DNA of 64,000 nucleotides from Acidovorax sp. A1169 (GTDB lineage Bacteria; Pseudomonadota; Gammaproteobacteria; Burkholderiales; Burkholderiaceae_C), in contig NZ_JAUZDX010000002.1 of NCBI RefSeq assembly GCF_030704685.1, positions 496,001 through 560,000 on the forward strand, given 5' to 3'. The notes beneath the pieces are model-generated. The model was not told where the DNA came from, did not search any database, and worked only from the letters and a program-made list of their open reading frames with translations. This document shows positions 6,710 through 14,711 of this stretch, in pieces. The translations under genes and the position numbers were made by a program. Position 1 is the first letter of the stretch. Each line of letters begins with the position of its first letter.

Positions 6710-7686
6710 GCCATTGCCACCGCAGCCTTGCTGTCCGCCAGGCCATAGGTCTTGCGGTACATGGCCTGCAGGTGCTCGCCCACCGTGCAAGGATCGAAGC
6801 GCGGTGCCTCGCCCTCGGGCACACAGGTGGCGACCGGGGCCACGCGCGCCTCGTAGTCGGGCGTGTAGAAAAAAGGGATGGAGTGGCGCGCAACACCGCC
6901 GCTGTGCACGTTGCGCACGCGGTGCGGGTTGGAGCGGTACAGGCCATTGGTCCATCGCGGAATCATGTCGCCCAGGTTCACCACCAACGCGCCTTCCACG
7001 GGCGTGGCAGCCGTCCACTCGCCGCTGGGCAGCTTCACTTCCAGCCCGCCATGCAGGTCCTGCGCGAGCAATGTGATGGCGCCCCAGTCGGTGTGCTCGC
7101 CAGCGCCAAAGGTCAGCGCATCCGCCCCCTCGGGGTGCGGCGGATAGCGCAGCAGCCGCAGCGTGAGCATGGGGTTGGCGTGCGTGTGGTCGAAGTAGTC
7201 CTCGGGCAAATCCAGCGACAGGGCCATCAGCTGCATGAGCCGCAGCGCCAGTTGCTGCATGGCGGCGATGTAGGCGCGGCACTGGTCGCCGAGTGCGGGC
7301 AGCTGCGCGGGCCACTGGTTGCTGCCGTACGAGTGGTAGCCGCGCTGCACGTAGGGGTGGTCGGCCGCGTAGTCTAGTCCGCAGTAAAAGCTCTCCTTGA
7401 GGTCGGGGCGCACACCCGCATCCAGCGTCTGCCCGCCCAGGCTTTCGTAGCCGCGCATCGACGGCGAGCGGTGCAGCGAGATGGCTTCCTTGTCGGCCAG
7501 GGGCAGATCGAAAAGCTGCTGCACCAGCGCGAACTGGCGTGCGATGAGTTCCTGCGGCACGCTGTGGTTCACCACGTAGAAGAAGCCCGGGCCCATGCAG
7601 GCCTGGCGCAGCGCAGCAGCCACTTCGGCGCTGCGAGGGGCGCCGGTGTGCAGCGCCCCGGTGAGGTCGATGAGGGGGATGCCCAT
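6706..7686 (-). CDS. 2-oxoglutarate/Fe(II) dioxygenase (isopenicillin N synthase-like), second
   Basis: A 326-residue 2OG-Fe(II) dioxygenase. The N-terminal domain opens MGIPLIDLTGAL and contains GPGFFYVVNHSV. The iron ligands are in GAGEHTDWGAI (H, D) and SNPHRVRN (H), with the cosubstrate arginine in RHSIPFF. I used the ATG at 7684-7686, since the longer reading frame runs into the binding-protein gene. It sits 13 bases downstream of the NMT1-type binding protein and overlaps the VOC gene. Being under a xanthine-type riboswitch, it probably oxidises a purine or related heterocycle. Confidence 0.85.
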   Translation of the reverse strand: MGIPLIDLTGALHTGAPRSAEVAAALRQACMGPGFFYVVNHSVPQELIARQFALVQQLFDLPLADKEAISLHRSPSMRGYESLGGQTLDAGVRPDLKESFYCGLDYAADHPYVQRGYHSYGSNQWPAQLPALGDQCRAYIAAMQQLALRLMQLMALSLDLPEDYFDHTHANPMLTLRLLRYPPHPEGADALTFGAGEHTDWGAITLLAQDLHGGLEVKLPSGEWTAATPVEGALVVNLGDMIPRWTNGLYRSNPHRVRNVHSGGVARHSIPFFYTPDYEARVAPVATCVPEGEAPRFDPCTVGEHLQAMYRKTYGLADSKAAVAMA

Positions 7687-7699
7687 GGCAGTGCCTCGG

Positions 7700-8734
7700 T
7701 CAGCCCTTGAGCTTGCGGTCTGCCGCCGTGGGCAGAAAGCGCTCGGTCCAGATGTCGGCCACGGCCAGGCTCGATTTGAGGCCAAAGGCCGCCACCGTCT
7801 CGTCGATGGTGGCCTGCAGGCGTGCCGGGGTGGCGGCGCCCCAGCCGTTGGCGCGGGTCTCAGCCGTCTTCATGGTGCCGTCCACGATGAGCTGCAGGCG
7901 TTCGAGCTCGATGGCCTCGTTGGCCAGCGGCTCACGCGCCTTGATGGCGGCGGCGCCTGCCTTGGGGTCGGCAATCGCCTCGATCCAGCCGCGCGTGGTG
8001 GCCTTCACAAAGGCTTTCATCGCATCGGGCGACTCCTGCATGGTCCTGGGGCTGGCCACCAGGCCGTTGCCGTACGACTGCATGCCGAAGTCCGAGAAGC
8101 GGAACACCGTGAGCTGCTCGGGCCCCATGCCGCGCGCCTTGAGGTTGAGCAGCCCGGTGAAGAAGAAATAAGCTGCCGCGTCGAAGTCGCCCTTGACGAA
8201 GCGCGTGTCGCCGATGTCGGGCGCCACGTTCTCCCACTTCACGCCGCCCGTGTCGAACCCCTGGGCCTTGGCGAACACCGGGAACAGCTTGCGCGATGCG
8301 TTGAACGGCTGGCCGAGGATGGTCTTGCCCGCCAGGTCGGCAGGCTTCTTGATGGGGCCGTCCTTGCGCACCATCACGGCGTTGGGGTTCAGGTCATACT
8401 GGATGGCCACGGCCGCCAGCCTGGCGCTCGGGTTGGCGGTGTTGAACTCGATCATGGTCGACAGGTCGGCCGAGGCCACGTCGTAGGCGCCGCCCGCCAC
8501 CAGGCTGATGGCCGACGCCGAGCCGTTGCCGGTGTCGATGGCCACGTCCAGCCCCGCATCCTTGTAGTAGCCGCGCTGGTGCGCGAGCAGAAAGCCCGCG
8601 CCCGAGGCCTCGATCTTCCAGCCCAGGTTGAACTTGAACTTCTGCAGATTGCCCTGGGCAAAGGCCAGGGGAGAAGCGGTGCCGACAAAGGCTGCGGCGC
8701 CGGCGGCTTGAAGCAGGGAACGACGTTTCATCAT
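7700..8734 (-). CDS. NMT1/THI5-like ABC substrate-binding protein
   Basis: A 344-residue periplasmic binding protein with an N-terminal signal sequence (MMKRRSLLQAAGAAAFVGTASPLAFA). It has the NMT1/THI5 fold, including FNLGWKIEASGAGFLLAHQRGYYKDAGLDV. It is the first gene after riboswitch copy 2. GGAG stands 8 bases before the ATG at 8734. No permease or ATPase follows; it may share those encoded at 13932-15548, next to its paralogue at 15767-16798. Substrate prediction, a purine such as xanthine or urate, comes from the riboswitch and neighbours only. Confidence 0.87.
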   Translation of the reverse strand: MMKRRSLLQAAGAAAFVGTASPLAFAQGNLQKFKFNLGWKIEASGAGFLLAHQRGYYKDAGLDVAIDTGNGSASAISLVAGGAYDVASADLSTMIEFNTANPSARLAAVAIQYDLNPNAVMVRKDGPIKKPADLAGKTILGQPFNASRKLFPVFAKAQGFDTGGVKWENVAPDIGDTRFVKGDFDAAAYFFFTGLLNLKARGMGPEQLTVFRFSDFGMQSYGNGLVASPRTMQESPDAMKAFVKATTRGWIEAIADPKAGAAAIKAREPLANEAIELERLQLIVDGTMKTAETRANGWGAATPARLQATIDETVAAFGLKSSLAVADIWTERFLPTAADRKLKG

Positions 8735-8824
8735 GAGGGCACTCCGTCACAGGTGGGTCGGAACCACCGGCGGTGCCAGCAAGGCGGGTGCATGGGAGAG
8801 ATGAACGAAGCCGGTGCACCCGCG

Positions 8825-8957
8825 CGCTTGAAGACACAGCCGGCGCCCATGCGGTGCATGGGCAGCGGTCTTCAAGAGCAATTTCCGGACGCGGCGCCTC
8901 GCGCGGCACCGGGGCGGTGCAGGCGCGGTCCACCACGGTGAACGCTTCTACTCTTGC
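8825..8957 (-). promoter_or_regulatory. Xanthine-I (NMT1-motif) riboswitch, copy 2
   Basis: On the minus strand the leader begins GCAAGAGTAGAAGCGTTCAC (8957-8938) and carries CCGGAAATTGCTCTTGAAG (8887-8869). Both are shared with copy 1, while the intervening hairpin (GGAC...GTCC, GCGCCT...AGGCGC) differs in sequence. The P1 helix pairs 8951-8956 with 8873-8878. As in copy 1, the 3' P1 strand is also part of a competing hairpin: CTTGAAGAC on the RNA (8876-8868) pairs with GTCTTCAAG (8835-8827). A further hairpin at 8784-8823 lies before the NMT1-like gene start. Covariation in the variable stems supports an RNA function. Confidence 0.72.
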
Positions 8958-8968
8958 AGGGGAGTCAG

Positions 8969-8984
8969 TGCAACAAGCGTGCCA
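8969..8984 (-). promoter_or_regulatory. Sigma-54 promoter before riboswitch copy 2
   Basis: The minus strand reads TGGCACGCTTGTTGCA, a full match to the sigma-54 consensus TGGCACGnnnnTTGCA. The predicted transcription start about 12 bases downstream falls at the first bases of the riboswitch. It should make the binding protein-dioxygenase-VOC operon dependent on RpoN and an enhancer-binding protein, likely nitrogen-linked. Confidence 0.82.
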
Positions 8985-9016
8985 TTGCTTGTGTGGCAGG
9001 GGCGGTGGTTCCGCTC

Positions 9017-9444
9017 CTGCGCCCCATGCCTGCGGCCCTCGCCCGAGGTCATGGCCGAATGCATCAACGCCCTGGCTGCGCTCAGCGACACCGTGCTCCC
9101 CGGCCTGGCCGAAGGCCGCCAGCTCACCGACCGCCACACGGCCGAGGACATCGCTGCTTTTTTATCTGGATCGCGGCGCCAAGCAGGTCGTCGTCAAGCT
9201 CGGGCCTGAAGGGGCGTACTACGCGCAACGCGACGGCGTATCGGGTATCGCGCTTGGCCTGAGCGTGGAGCGCGTGGTGGATACCGTGGGCGCTGGCGAT
9301 GGGTTTGCGGTGGGGGTGGTCAGTGGGTTGCTTGAAGGCTTTACCCTGGCTGAGGCCGCAGCCCGTGGCAACGCGATTGGCGCGCGCGTTGTGCAGTTTC
9401 CGGGGGATGCGGATGGGCTGCCTACGCGGGCGGAGTTGGGGTAG
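9017..9444 (+). pseudogene. Truncated, frameshifted PfkB-family sugar kinase
   Basis: Only the C-terminal part of a ribokinase/2-keto-3-deoxygluconate kinase-like gene remains. LRPSPEVMAECINALAAL through TAEDIAAF is in one frame, and YLDRGAKQVVVKLGPEGAYY to the stop is in another. The switch is at a run of seven T at about 9159-9165, where one extra base explains it; another probable one-base insertion is at about 9030. The anion-hole and catalytic motif DTVGAGDGF is intact. The 5' half is missing, replaced by the riboswitch and sigma-54 promoter of the divergent operon. It is unlikely to be functional. Confidence 0.8.
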
Positions 9445-9884
9445 CCCAGAGCGACTGACCACGAAATGCTAGCCCGAGGCATTCATGGGAAACGACTCGA
9501 CCGCACACTGCATTTGGCATTCTATATTCAGTGGGGCGGTGGTCGTAAAGCACCAGTGACACTGCCAATCCATTATGGAAATTCATTTTAGCCACCCCGG
9601 CCACTATATAAGATCCGTATTTTTAACGCCGCAGTAGGACTCAGGATCGGCATCTTCAGTGACGGAGCTGAGACCCGCAACGTCTCTGACCATGAGCATC
9701 TGTTCGTACTTCTTAATGTGGCTGCGTTAGCTCTCCGGCATAGGGTCTGTGCCGAATTTTATTCCTAGAATAGCCAAAATTGCGCGTAGGCCGCTAGTGC
9801 CATTATTGTTGGATAAGTCTGCCATGCCAGCTTAAGGTAAAAATTTGGGTTTTAAGCCAGTCGATGGTCATTTATAATAAAGCT
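9445..9884. other. Intergenic, AT-richer, no gene seen
   Basis: About 440 bases with many stops in all frames and visibly lower GC than the flanks. I see no RNA gene, terminator or repeat. It marks the junction between the kinase remnant and the Shedu-like gene. Confidence 0.5.
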
Positions 9885-11543
9885 TCAGGTCCTTTCCATA
9901 GATACGATCAATCGATTTAGGCGCTCTAAAAGGTCGTCGTAGGTGATGATCTTCACCAGTCTATTTGAATTGATGTTGAACAGAGTCTCTTTCTGTTCAT
10001 TTGTCAGATGTGTGGAGCGGCCAATAACTACAAGCCCAGCTGGAAGATATTCTCCTTTCAGCCATGCCGGCATTTCCGGCGCGTTTCCTCGAATCTGCGT
10101 GATCCAATCTTCGATCTGCTGCGTTGCGTGTGCTACCTTATCCACGAGACGGTTGTTTTTCTTGAATATTCTGTCGTCATCCCGCTCGAGCTCGACTAGC
10201 AAAACGCGTTTGTCAGATTGCTCGTAACGCAGCACAAGGTCAGCCCTATAGCGACCAACTCGCACCTCGCTGTGGACTTGAGCCGCGTGCGCATCAAGCA
10301 TAACTGGGTGGCGAACGAGGAACTGATGTAGATCCACCTCCAGCTTTCTGCGGCGCTCCAACAGATGGCAGAATTCAAAGTAGATTTTTGACAGATTCTG
10401 TATGGCGGTGGGTCGGCTAGGCTTCAGAACTTGGAGTTTCCATTCAAGACGTCGTGCATCGTCCTCTGGAGTCGATGGAACCGGATGAGGTCTTCGCTCA
10501 ACTAGAATGGGCGGTATCAGCTCACGGCCACCGGTTTCAAGAACCTCAATGCCTGGTGCGTGGAATCGCCCTATAACTACGGCAGGAACACGCTTGAAGC
10601 CCAATGATTTATAGGAAAGAAAAGCGGAGTAATCATCATCCATGATGAATTTTCCTCCGCGCTGATATAGTAGGAGTGCGGAACTAGCCTGGCCGCCGTC
10701 GATATGTGCATCACGCAATCGGCGGATATCTTCTATCGGATAGTTCAGCGCATGAGGCATGTCCTTGGGGACGATCGCGTCAAGAGGTACCGTGACGCGT
10801 GTGCACGGAATTTTACCCTGCATGGCCAGCGCACATAGCTTAACGAGTTCTCGATTCTCACTACGTGGTGTATTCGATCCAAGGTCGGATTTTTCGAGAT
10901 CAACTATTGAGATCTTGGGATAGCGCCACTGATGCAGTGCCACGATCACTTGGATCATAAGTGCTAGCTCGGGGATAGAGGATAGTTGCTCTCGTGGTAC
11001 TTGCGACCAACCATTGGTTGAAAAAATCGAAGCGAATGGTTCTGGCTGGGTGCGGGCGGCCCTAATTTCAGCGCGTATCATGCGGTCAATGCCATCCTCG
11101 CGGTTCATGAGTGTCACTTCATAGAAGAGACCTCCACCTTTAAGCTCGTGGCGAGCAATATGGATCCCCAGGTCCTGTCCATTCCAGAACAACGACGCGA
11201 ATGAAAGACTTTTCAATGGATTGCGTTCAAGAGCTTCGATTGAAGCTAGGCACTCTTCAATGTTTGGGAGTTTTTTTTCCTCTAGGATGGTGTCAACACG
11301 CGAAGCAAGTAGTCCTGCATAAAGCTCAGCTACAAAGCGTTGGGCCTTGTAGAGGGATCGCATTGTTGCACCTCCATTTAAATGCTCATCTCCCTCAGCA
11401 CTGAGCTTTCGCCAAACCAATTTTTGCAGAATGCCGAGCATGGGAACAACAGACGACACGATCTCACTCCTCACGATCAATATCTGGTGATAGGCAAGCT
11501 GTATAGGCCGTGCCTCATGGAATTTGAAATATCCAGCAATCAT
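9885..11543 (-). CDS. Shedu-like (DUF4263) putative immune nuclease
   Basis: A 552-residue protein whose last 150 residues resemble the Shedu/DUF4263 nuclease domain. The pattern is DLHQFLVRHPVML, then RADLVLRYEQSDKRVLLVELERDDDRIF, then HATQQIEDWITQI, giving the PD-(D/E)XK-like D...ExE layout near residues 430-450. The first 400 residues match nothing I recognise and may be a sensor region. Single-gene Shedu systems block phages. Codon use and GC are below those of the flanking genes, and it is surrounded by gene fragments, suggesting lateral acquisition. The start at 11543 has a weak GAGGCA upstream. Confidence 0.7.
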   Translation of the reverse strand: MIAGYFKFHEARPIQLAYHQILIVRSEIVSSVVPMLGILQKLVWRKLSAEGDEHLNGGATMRSLYKAQRFVAELYAGLLASRVDTILEEKKLPNIEECLASIEALERNPLKSLSFASLFWNGQDLGIHIARHELKGGGLFYEVTLMNREDGIDRMIRAEIRAARTQPEPFASIFSTNGWSQVPREQLSSIPELALMIQVIVALHQWRYPKISIVDLEKSDLGSNTPRSENRELVKLCALAMQGKIPCTRVTVPLDAIVPKDMPHALNYPIEDIRRLRDAHIDGGQASSALLLYQRGGKFIMDDDYSAFLSYKSLGFKRVPAVVIGRFHAPGIEVLETGGRELIPPILVERRPHPVPSTPEDDARRLEWKLQVLKPSRPTAIQNLSKIYFEFCHLLERRRKLEVDLHQFLVRHPVMLDAHAAQVHSEVRVGRYRADLVLRYEQSDKRVLLVELERDDDRIFKKNNRLVDKVAHATQQIEDWITQIRGNAPEMPAWLKGEYLPAGLVVIGRSTHLTNEQKETLFNINSNRLVKIITYDDLLERLNRLIVSMERT

Positions 11544-11734
11544 AAGTTGCCTCGGCTTCAGATGACCGCTATGGACCAGCGACCGGTAGATTGAGATTCG
11601 GTAGTGAGCGGCAGCAATCGCTGCAAAGCATGAATGAAGACTGTTGGGCGGAAGATGTGCGCCTCATACTGCAGGTTCGCTACCGACGCTTCAAGTGGCG
11701 GTGCTTCGTAGGCCTTACCTACCTAACACCCGAC

Positions 11735-12131
11735 GCCCCCGCACGTCCTCACTCATCCCCTCTACCCTGCCTAACTTCTGAAAGCTCGATCGCTTCTCCA
11801 TACACGTCTTGTACTCCGCCTCCGAGCCTCCGGTTGCGCCAGTCGGCGGTTAGGACACATTCGGCTTGCAACTGGGCAATGAGCTTGCGGCTATGGCATG
11901 GTGGCCAATGCGGCTTTTCGCCTTCCAGGATGGCGATGGCGCGCTGGCCGAAGTCGGCGGGGCCAATGTCCAGCACCTTGGGGCGGAGCACCAAGTCGGC
12001 GCGGGCGAGTTCGGCCTCGCGCAGCCTCTGGCCCATGATGGCGATGGACTGGTCCAAGGTGCCCAGCATGTCGCCGGGCCTCTTACCGCGTGCACTGTTG
12101 GAGCACAGGTCCAGCACCGCCAGCGCGCCAC
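11735..12131 (-). pseudogene. Degenerate duplicate of the patatin gene 3' end
   Basis: The minus strand here encodes RGKRPGDMLGTLDQSIAIMGQRLREAELARADLVLRP and continues with ILEGEK. This is nearly the same as the C-terminal part of the intact patatin-like lipoprotein at 12319-13371 (GKSPGDMLGTLGQSIAIMGQKLGEAELARADVVIRP). DNA similarity extends downstream to about 11750, where the frame is broken. The N-terminal catalytic domain is absent. It is a partial tandem duplication that has decayed. Confidence 0.82.
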
Positions 12132-12154
12132 GTGAGCGAGCCAGCCACACCACG

Positions 12155-12280
12155 GGGCCTTGGCGTCTGGCGTTGAACATCATCAACCTGTTCGGCAAGA
12201 CCTATGTGGGCAGTTGCACCACGGGTTGCTTCTATGGAAAGCCGCGCAAGGCGATTGCCACCGCCAGCTACCGCTGGTAG
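12155..12280 (+). pseudogene. C-terminal remnant of a TonB-dependent siderophore receptor
   Basis: The plus strand reads TTGPWRLALNIINLFGKTY then VGSCTTGCFYGKPRKAIAT and ends TASYRW before a TAG at 12278. This is the characteristic last beta-strands of FhuA/FpvA-type outer-membrane receptors (NLFDKTYVGSC... YRW). Nothing upstream continues the receptor, because the patatin duplicate abuts it. It is a relic of a rearrangement. Confidence 0.75.
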
Positions 12281-12318
12281 TTAGACGTACCTGGGCACAC
12301 CTGGTCGGCCCCGGCAGG

Positions 12319-13371
12319 CTACTTGCCCACTGGCGCCGGGCAACCTTCGCTCATCCCCGCCATCCCAGCCAACTTCTGCAAACTCGACCGCTTCTCCAGA
12401 CACACCTTGTACTCCGCCTCCCGCACCTTCTCCTGCGCCAGTTGCGCGGCACGCGCGCGTTCGGCCTGCAGCTGGGCGATGCGCTCGCGCAGCTGCGGCA
12501 TGGCGGCCAGCGCGGCCTTTTCGCCTTCGAGAATGGCGCTGGCGCGCTGGCTGAAATCGGCGGCGCCGATGTCCAGCACCAGGGGGCGTATCACCACGTC
12601 GGCGCGGGCCAGTTCGGCCTCGCCCAGCTTCTGGCCCATGATGGCGATGGACTGGCCCAGGGTGCCCAGCATGTCGCCCGGCGACTTGCCGCGCGCCTTG
12701 TTCGAGATATCCACCGCCACCACTACGTCGGCGCCCAGCTGGCGCGCGGCGTCCACCGGCACGGGGCTGACGATGCCGCCGTCCACGAAGTGGTACTTGC
12801 CGATGGTGACGGGCTGGAACACGCCGGGCACGCTGCTCGATGCGCGCACCGCCTGGCCGGTGTTGCCGCGGGCGAACACGGTACGCTCGCCGTCTTCCAG
12901 GCGCGTGGCGACCACCGCGAAGGGCTTGGCCAGTTGCTCCAGCGGCTTGCGGCCCACCTGTTCGTTCACGTAGTCTTCGAGCTTCTTGCCCAGCACCAGC
13001 CCGCCGGTGGAGAACTGCAGGTCGCGGATCTTGGCTTCGTCGAGGGCCACGGCCTTCTCCTGCATCTCGAAGGCGTTCATGCCGCTGGCATACAGCGCGC
13101 CGACCACGCTGCCCGCGCTGGTGCCAGCAATGTAGGCAGGCGCGAAGCCATTGGCCTCCAGCATCTTGATCACGCCGATGTGGGCAAAGCCCTTGGCCGC
13201 GCCACCGCCCAAAGCGATGCCGACCTTGATGGGGGCCGGGCCGATGGCCTGGATGGCAGGCGCTGGCGCGGCAGCTGCCGGCTGGCTCGGGGCGGTACCG
13301 CCACCGCATGCGGCCAGGCCGGCCACGGCCAGTGCGAGCGCCAGGGGGCGGAAAAAGAAGTCCAGGCGCAT
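12319..13371 (-). CDS. Patatin-like phospholipase lipoprotein (RssA-like)
   Basis: A 350-residue patatin-family hydrolase. A signal peptide ends in a lipobox (VAGLAAC), so it is probably lipid-anchored. The oxyanion loop GGGAAKGFAH, the nucleophile elbow GTSAG and the dyad aspartate in FVDGG are all present, so it should be an active acyl hydrolase. The region after residue 230 (GDMLGTLGQSIAIMGQKL) and a C-terminal coiled coil are typical of the RssA-like group. The ATG at 13369-13371 was chosen to place the signal peptide correctly. Its 3' end is partially duplicated at 11735-12131. Confidence 0.88.
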   Translation of the reverse strand: MRLDFFFRPLALALAVAGLAACGGGTAPSQPAAAAPAPAIQAIGPAPIKVGIALGGGAAKGFAHIGVIKMLEANGFAPAYIAGTSAGSVVGALYASGMNAFEMQEKAVALDEAKIRDLQFSTGGLVLGKKLEDYVNEQVGRKPLEQLAKPFAVVATRLEDGERTVFARGNTGQAVRASSSVPGVFQPVTIGKYHFVDGGIVSPVPVDAARQLGADVVVAVDISNKARGKSPGDMLGTLGQSIAIMGQKLGEAELARADVVIRPLVLDIGAADFSQRASAILEGEKAALAAMPQLRERIAQLQAERARAAQLAQEKVREAEYKVCLEKRSSLQKLAGMAGMSEGCPAPVGK

Positions 13372-13450
13372 GCGAAAGATCCTGTGGTCGACAGGGCGGC
13401 GAGTATATCGATAGCCTCTTTCCGCAGTCGCTGTCAGGGTCGCAGCAGGG

Positions 13451-13939
13451 TCAGCGCCAGAAGTCCCGGTGCAGGGCCGTGATCTCTTCTTCCAGCGCAA
13501 GGACCGGTCCCATCACCTCGGTAGCGCGCTGGCCGGCGGCGAAGACGGTGCGGCAGGGCAGCTCGAGTGTCAGGTTCTCGGGGTGGTCGCCGGTCAGCGC
13601 CTTGAGGGCGGATTCTTCGGCCCCGTAAAGCACGCGGCCGATGCCGGCCCAGTAGATGGTGCCGGCGCACATGGCGCAGGGCTCGAAAGTCGTGACCAGC
13701 GTGCATTGCGCCAGGTAAGCGCCGGGGTAGTTGGCCGCTGCCGTGCGCGCCAGCGTGCTCTCGGCATGGTTCACGGTATCGATGTTGCCCTGCTCGGCCA
13801 GCACGGTCTGGCCATCGGGCGCGACCAGCAGGGCGCCGAAGGGGTGGCGACCCATGCGCATGGCGCGCTGCGCCACAATGTTGGCGCGGCGCAGCAGCGT
13901 GGCCGCCTGGGCTTCGCCCAACGCCGTCAGGTTACTCAC
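13451..13939 (-). CDS. Guanine deaminase-like nucleoside deaminase
   Basis: A 162-residue zinc deaminase. VNHAESTLAR (HAE) and FEPCAMCAGTIYW (PCxxC) form the zinc site, followed by GIGRVLYGAEE and a terminal FWR. The start is a GTG at 13937-13939 with AGG upstream, and it overlaps the end of the ABC permease gene by 8 bases, so it is co-transcribed with the 16798-to-13932 transporter. Guanine or another aminopurine is the likely substrate, which fits uptake by the transporter. It is a diverged relative of 3824-4351. Confidence 0.78.
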   Translation of the reverse strand: MSNLTALGEAQAATLLRRANIVAQRAMRMGRHPFGALLVAPDGQTVLAEQGNIDTVNHAESTLARTAAANYPGAYLAQCTLVTTFEPCAMCAGTIYWAGIGRVLYGAEESALKALTGDHPENLTLELPCRTVFAAGQRATEVMGPVLALEEEITALHRDFWR

Positions 13940-14699
13940 CCTGCGAGCCCCGGTGCGCCCAGCCCGTGGTGCGCTTCTCGATCCAGCTGAACAGTTCGTA
14001 CATCACCATGGCCATGGCGCCCACCACCATCAGGCCGGCGAAGGCCAGGCCCATCTGCATCGACGAGCCGGCGCTGATCAGCAGGTAGCCGATGCCCTCG
14101 TTGGCAGCGGTCATCTCCGACACAGTGGTGCCCACGAAGGCCAGGGTGATGGCCACCTTGAGCGAGCCGAAGAAGTAGGGCATGGAGCGCGGCAGACCCA
14201 CCTTGGTGAGCACGTCCCAGCGCTTGGCGCCCAGCACGCGCAGCACGTCTTCCAGCTCGGGCTCCAGCGTGGCCAGGCCGGTGGCGATGTTCACCATGAT
14301 CGGAAAGAAGCTGATCAGAAAGGCCGTGAGGATGGCTGGCCCCACGCCGATGCCGAACCACACCACCAGGATGGGCACGAAGGCTGCCTTGGGCAGGGCG
14401 TTGAAGGCCGTCATCAGCGGGTACACGGCGGCATACGCCAGGCGCGAGGATCCAATCACGAAGCCCAGCAGCACACCGACCACGATGGCGATGCCAAAGC
14501 CCGCCATGGTGACCCAGTAGGTGCGCCAGGCATGGCCGGCGATGACGCCGGCAAACTCCACCAGCTGCGTGGCGATGGCCCAGGGGCTGGGGAAGATGAA
14601 TTCCGAGACGTTGAAGGCCGAGCAGATGATCTGCCACAGGATGATGGTGGCCGCCAGCAGGATCCAGGGCGACCAGCGTTCGAGGTTCTTGTTGTGCAT
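13932..14699 (-). CDS. NitT/TauT-family ABC transporter permease
   Basis: A 255-residue inner-membrane permease of the SsuC/TauC type with about six transmembrane segments. The EAA coupling loop reads LEPELEDVLRVLGAKRWDVLTKVGLPRSMPYF near residue 150. It lies 12 bases after the ATPase gene and overlaps the deaminase gene. With the ATPase (14712-15548) and the binding protein (15767-16798) it completes an importer, and may also serve the orphan binding protein at 7700-8734. Confidence 0.9.
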   Translation of the reverse strand: MHNKNLERWSPWILLAATIILWQIICSAFNVSEFIFPSPWAIATQLVEFAGVIAGHAWRTYWVTMAGFGIAIVVGVLLGFVIGSSRLAYAAVYPLMTAFNALPKAAFVPILVVWFGIGVGPAILTAFLISFFPIMVNIATGLATLEPELEDVLRVLGAKRWDVLTKVGLPRSMPYFFGSLKVAITLAFVGTTVSEMTAANEGIGYLLISAGSSMQMGLAFAGLMVVGAMAMVMYELFSWIEKRTTGWAHRGSQGE

Positions 14700-14711
14700 G
14701 GGGAAGGGGGC

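Noticed and set aside
9601-9700. Possible small RNA in the AT-rich gap before the Shedu-like gene
   Set aside because: No stable hairpin with T-run or conserved promoter could be seen.
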